From: CBDBBY01 sp965205055
GTDB taxonomy: Bacteria; Pseudomonadota; Alphaproteobacteria; Rhodobacterales; Rhodobacteraceae
Assembly: GCA_965205055.1 (NCBI GenBank)
Contig: OZ242030.1
Location: 4,688,801 to 4,752,800, forward strand
Direction of reading: 5' to 3'
DNA length: 64,000 bases
Shown: positions 60,730 through 64,000 of the stretch, piece after piece
Position numbering within the stretch: the stretch's first letter is position 1
Layout: each line of letters starts with the position of its first letter
The notes under the pieces: model-generated
What the model was told of the DNA's origin: nothing
Database searches by the model: none
The model's input: only the letters and a program-made list of their open reading frames with translations
Made by a program: the position numbers and the translations under genes

Positions 60730-63107
60730 TGGACGTGCGACCGGTTTTTGAAACGCCTTACGAGAGAAGCGGAGTGATCGCGCCCGGCCTGCCGGTTCTT
60801 CCTTGGGGCGTTGAGCGCCACCCGATTCCGGGCGGCGGATCGAGAGCGGTGCGGATCAGCGAGGGCGACGAGGTGTCCGTGCTGGATCTAGAAGGCCTTC
60901 AGCCTGCGGAACTGGTGTTTTTTTCATCGCAAGGCGTTTCGGACGCGGCCATGATCGGCGCCGCCGGGCATGGCCGGCCGGCGGATACCTTCAGAGTGCT
61001 GGCCGACGGTTCCGACTCTGGATTGCGGGTGCTTGCATCTCTGACGGCATCCGGATTCAACCTGAGCGCGGGGGACGCCGTCAAGGCGCTGGGCGAGGGA
61101 TCCCGACCCGGAGACATGGCGACGTTCGTCGCGCAAGCCGACGGCTTGCTGATCGTTTCCGCGCCGGGAGCGGCCATGCTGCCCGGGGAGCAGAACCCGC
61201 CGACCGGCTTGGCCCTCTACATCCGCAGGGCGGATCCGGACCCCGAAATGGCGAAGCTCGCTCCGCCCGACCCGCTCGCGGATCCGTTGAAGGACATCAA
61301 CGTGCAGCCCGGCGAAGCGGTTTGCTACGAGGTGAAGGCCGGCGAATACATTCAGGTGCTCGACGTGCAAGGCCGGGAGTGCTCCGATTTCCAAGCCTTC
61401 GCCCTTCGCGGACTGGACAAGGGACTCGAACGGGAAATCGATCCGACGGCGACTCGTTCATTGACCGGATCGGTCTATCCCGCGCCGGGCATCTATTCGA
61501 AGTATTTCAATGTCGATTTCGATCCGCTCGTAGAGATCGTTCAGGACACGTGCGGCAGGCACGATACATTCGGTCTTGCATGCACGGCCCGATATTATGA
61601 AGATCTGGGTTACCCGGGGCACCTGAACTGCTCCGACAACATGAACTCCGGTCTCGCGGAATACGGGGTGCGGCCCCGAGCGGGATGGCCGGCGATAAAC
61701 TTCTTTTTCAACACCATGATCGACGATGCGAATGCGGTCGGAATGGACGAGCCTTGGTCGAGGCCCGGAGATTACGTCCTGCTGAGAGCGCTTTCGGATC
61801 TGGTCTGCGTGTCCACGGCTTGCCCTTGCGACGTCGACTCGGCGAACGGCTGGAACCCGACTGACATTCAGGTGAGAACCTACGCGGCCGACCAAGACTT
61901 CAAGCGATCATACGGATATCGGAAATCTGCGGAGGCGGACATGGAGGGCACGAAGAACACGGGTTTTCACGAGTGCTTCGCCCGACGCACTCGGGATTTC
62001 ATCGAATACGCCGGATACTGGCTGCCCAACACTTTCTCCGGGCTCGGGACGATCAGCGAATACTGGGCTTGCCGCGAAAAGGTCGCGGTGATGGATCTCT
62101 CGCCTCTCAGGAAATACGAGGTTACCGGTCCGGACGCCGAAAGATTGATGCAGACGTGCGTCACCCGGGACGTCAAGAAACTTTCCGTCGGCCAGGTCGT
62201 CTATACGGCGATGTGCTATGAGCATGGCGGAATGATTGACGACGGGACGATCTATCGGCTCGGGGAGAACAATTTCAGGTGGGTCGGAGGATCCGATGCG
62301 TCCGGATTGTGGCTTCGGGAGCAGGCCGCGAAACTCAATTTGAACGCTTGGGTGCGATCTTCGACCGATCAGCTTCACAACATCGCCGTTCAGGGCAGGG
62401 CCTCGCGCGATCTCTTGAAATCAATCATGTGGTCGGCGCCCGCGCAGCCCGCGATAGACGAATTGGAGTGGTTCAGGTTTTCAGTCGCGAGGTTGGGGGA
62501 TTTCCGGGGCGCGGCCTGCGTCGTCAGCCGAACCGGATACACGGGCGAACTGGGTTACGAGATTTTCTGCCATCCGAAGGATGCCGAGACCATCTTCGAC
62601 GCCGTGTGGAAGGCCGGGGAAGAATTCGGGATTGCACCGCTCGGTTTCGAAGCGCTCGACATGCTGCGCATCGAGTGCGGACTTGTGTTCGCAGGTTGCG
62701 AATTCAGCGACCAGACGGATCCGTTTGAAGCCGGCATCGGCTTCGCCGTTCCGCTGAAATCGAAGGCGGACGATTTCATCGGCCGCGCGGCTCTGGAAAA
62801 GCGCAAGGCGAGCCCTGTCAAAAAACTTGCGGGTCTCGAATTGAGCGGGGGCGTCGTGCCGTCCACCGGAGATTGCGTTCGCATCGGCAAGGCGCAGGTG
62901 GGAGAAATCACTTCTGCGGTCAAGTCGCCGATGCTGGGGAAAAACATTGCCCTTGCGCGGCTCGACGTCACGCACGCCGCAGTCGGAACCGAAGTCGAAG
63001 TCGGGCAGCTGGACGGGCAGCAAAAACGACTGAGCGCGGCGGTCGTTCCGTTTCCGCACTTCGACCCACAAAAAATGCGCGTCAGAGGGATTTACGAAAC
63101 CGGTTGA
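60729..63107 (+). CDS. tdm: Probable trimethylamine N-oxide demethylase (DUF1989-GcvT fusion)
   Basis: A 792-residue cytosolic enzyme. The N-terminal half is a DUF1989 domain (to about residue 385) with three cysteines in zinc-site arrangement: Cys301 (HLNCSDN), Cys365 and Cys367 (STACPCDVD). This matches the three-Cys zinc site described for Tdm. The C-terminal half (about 410-792) is a GcvT-like tetrahydrofolate domain (VMDLSPLRKYEVTGPDAERL, RTGYTGELGYEIF, EALDMLRIECGLVFAGCEF). Tdm converts trimethylamine N-oxide to dimethylamine and formaldehyde, and the folate domain can trap the latter. ATG 60729 overlaps the permease stop. Last gene of the transporter operon. Confidence 0.82.
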   Translation: MDVRPVFETPYERSGVIAPGLPVLPWGVERHPIPGGGSRAVRISEGDEVSVLDLEGLQPAELVFFSSQGVSDAAMIGAAGHGRPADTFRVLADGSDSGLRVLASLTASGFNLSAGDAVKALGEGSRPGDMATFVAQADGLLIVSAPGAAMLPGEQNPPTGLALYIRRADPDPEMAKLAPPDPLADPLKDINVQPGEAVCYEVKAGEYIQVLDVQGRECSDFQAFALRGLDKGLEREIDPTATRSLTGSVYPAPGIYSKYFNVDFDPLVEIVQDTCGRHDTFGLACTARYYEDLGYPGHLNCSDNMNSGLAEYGVRPRAGWPAINFFFNTMIDDANAVGMDEPWSRPGDYVLLRALSDLVCVSTACPCDVDSANGWNPTDIQVRTYAADQDFKRSYGYRKSAEADMEGTKNTGFHECFARRTRDFIEYAGYWLPNTFSGLGTISEYWACREKVAVMDLSPLRKYEVTGPDAERLMQTCVTRDVKKLSVGQVVYTAMCYEHGGMIDDGTIYRLGENNFRWVGGSDASGLWLREQAAKLNLNAWVRSSTDQLHNIAVQGRASRDLLKSIMWSAPAQPAIDELEWFRFSVARLGDFRGAACVVSRTGYTGELGYEIFCHPKDAETIFDAVWKAGEEFGIAPLGFEALDMLRIECGLVFAGCEFSDQTDPFEAGIGFAVPLKSKADDFIGRAALEKRKASPVKKLAGLELSGGVVPSTGDCVRIGKAQVGEITSAVKSPMLGKNIALARLDVTHAAVGTEVEVGQLDGQQKRLSAAVVPFPHFDPQKMRVRGIYETG

Positions 63108-63434
63108 ATTTGGGTGCTGCGGGACTGGCGTCAGTCGGGTTAGGCTGGGCTTCACGTCGCGAATGACGCAATTTTCCGTTATCAACAGGACAATTCTCGG
63201 ATTTCTAGCTGCCAGCTGCAGGGAACGTTCCTGCTGGGTCAACGTCGATGGGCTTGAAATCCTTCTGTTATCGGGATGTTGCGGGCATGACTGCCGTGAA
63301 GCCTCTGCATTGACAGAAGATGCCAAGGGGAGTTGACGCGACGGTTGAGAAATCAGCGAGCAGAGCGTAGAAGTTAAGCGCGGCTGTCTGTCAATAAGTA
63401 TGCAGACGTGCCCCTGATTGAGGTAAATTTTTGA
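63108..63434. other. Gap after tdm, no supported gene; IS21-like end at 63389
   Basis: No open frame with family features. TGTCAATAAG at 63389-63398 matches the start of the IS21-type remnant at 9298, which suggests another decayed element end. No rho-independent terminator for the tdm transcript is visible. Confidence 0.4.
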
Positions 63435-64000
63435 TTGGGCGACCAATACGTGGACATTGGTAAACCGAGTCCTCATATTGTCAATACGATTGACGGATTC
63501 TTGCTAGCTAATGAAGAATGCAGATTCGGAACTTTCTGTCTGCATTTTCCAGCCAGCAATGGACAAGGTATTCCGCGAGACGAGAAGAGCATGTTCAAAC
63601 CACTACACCATGACCACGCCATCGAATCCGTAATTTTTCGCCTCAATGGGAAAGGTGGAATGATGGAGCATGAGCGGTTAAATCTCGAAGAAGGGTACGA
63701 GACGTACTGGAAGTCGGTGTTGCCGGGGTCTAGTCAAGCTCAAATGATGGAATTCGCCATGGGTCCAACGCCAATCGTGGACGGATTGCCAAAGCCGCTG
63801 GCACCCACTACGTATATCGAATACTCACGCACAGGCAATGCCGCTTGGTGGATGGAAATTGCTGGGCCGATGATCACGATCGGTTGCACACAATATAGTG
63901 GCTGGGCGAAAGTGAGCGGCAAAGCATTCGAACTGTTCAGCGCCTTGGCTAAAACGCTGACTTCTGACCATCCGCTTGCAATGATTTGCAGTGCCGAACT
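63435..64000 (+). CDS. Unknown protein, 3' end beyond the window
   Basis: An open frame from TTG 63435 (GAGG at 63420-63423) or GTG 63450 to the window edge, at least 183 residues, with no stop. The sequence is protein-like: HHDHAIESVIFRLNG, EEGYETYWKSVLPG, AAWWMEIAGPMITIGCTQ. It is visibly AT-richer than the amine genes, and I do not recognise a family. A TIGR04255-like resemblance in the aromatic-rich end is too weak to use. The composition change and the IS21-like end just upstream suggest the start of an acquired segment. Confidence 0.6.
   Translation, partial: MGDQYVDIGKPSPHIVNTIDGFLLANEECRFGTFCLHFPASNGQGIPRDEKSMFKPLHHDHAIESVIFRLNGKGGMMEHERLNLEEGYETYWKSVLPGSSQAQMMEFAMGPTPIVDGLPKPLAPTTYIEYSRTGNAAWWMEIAGPMITIGCTQYSGWAKVSGKAFELFSALAKTLTSDHPLAMICSAE

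Noticed and set aside
60729..63107. Plain aminomethyltransferase (GcvT) or dimethylsulfoniopropionate demethylase
   Set aside because: The N-terminal DUF1989 domain with the three-cysteine set is not part of those enzymes.

Overview
The window looks like a chromosomal segment of an alphaproteobacterium, probably marine or host-associated. This is an inference. It rests on the gene orders hflK-hflC-DUF2065-degP and ftsY-ispZ, the high-GC codon style, and clustered genes for methylated-amine use (N-methylglutamate pathway and trimethylamine N-oxide uptake/demethylation). There is no rRNA, no CRISPR array and no tRNA that I could recognise.

Layout. 1-3266: HflK/HflC membrane protease regulators, a small DUF2065 protein and a Do-type periplasmic protease. 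3387-9348: an AT-richer acquired island with two overlapping ATPase genes on the minus strand. The upstream one is split just behind its Walker A loop by a complete ISKra4-family insertion sequence with 9-bp target duplications. 9728-13573: housekeeping genes (2Fe-2S ferredoxin, xseA, ftsY, septation protein IspZ/YciB). 14535-18838: two large surface-type lipoprotein genes of TbpB-like architecture, driven by a promoter abutted by a run of ten G. 20011-25509: glutathione transferase, metZ, trkH and a thiamine-diphosphate enzyme. 26069-28369: a third lipoprotein paralogue with a clear terminator.

28763-39757: a divergent methylamine locus. Leftward run mgdABCD (sarcosine-oxidase-like N-methylglutamate dehydrogenase) and a double-CXXC glutaredoxin. 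Rightward run mgsABC (N-methylglutamate synthase), gmaS (gamma-glutamylmethylamide synthetase) and an XRE-cupin regulator. 39841-41542: a tandem duplication of a membrane coiled-coil gene whose second copy has decayed. 42600-46194: an IetAS-type ATPase/subtilase pair, a known anti-phage/plasmid-incompatibility module. It is followed by a 168-bp MITE with its own 9-bp target duplication.

46637-63107: a class I amidotransferase and an FCD-type GntR regulator, then a long rightward gene series. Its first part repeats the GmaS/MgsABC theme with divergent paralogues: FAD oxidoreductase, glutamine-synthetase-like enzyme, GlxB/GlxC/GlxD-like proteins, an unknown 137-residue protein and a nitrilase-fold amidase. 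Its second part is a TmoXVW-type ABC transporter and a DUF1989-GcvT fusion that fits trimethylamine N-oxide demethylase (Tdm).

Together the genes suggest import of trimethylamine N-oxide, demethylation by Tdm to dimethylamine and formaldehyde, and oxidation of monomethylamine by GmaS, MgsABC and MgdABCD. The dimethylamine monooxygenase that would connect the two is not in the window. The paralogous operon at 48435-55886 has the parts for a second gamma-glutamyl-amine pathway of unknown substrate and is the best candidate here for an undescribed system. ISKra4-type ends and decayed transposase pieces recur at about half a dozen places, so this segment has been repeatedly visited by one transposon family.
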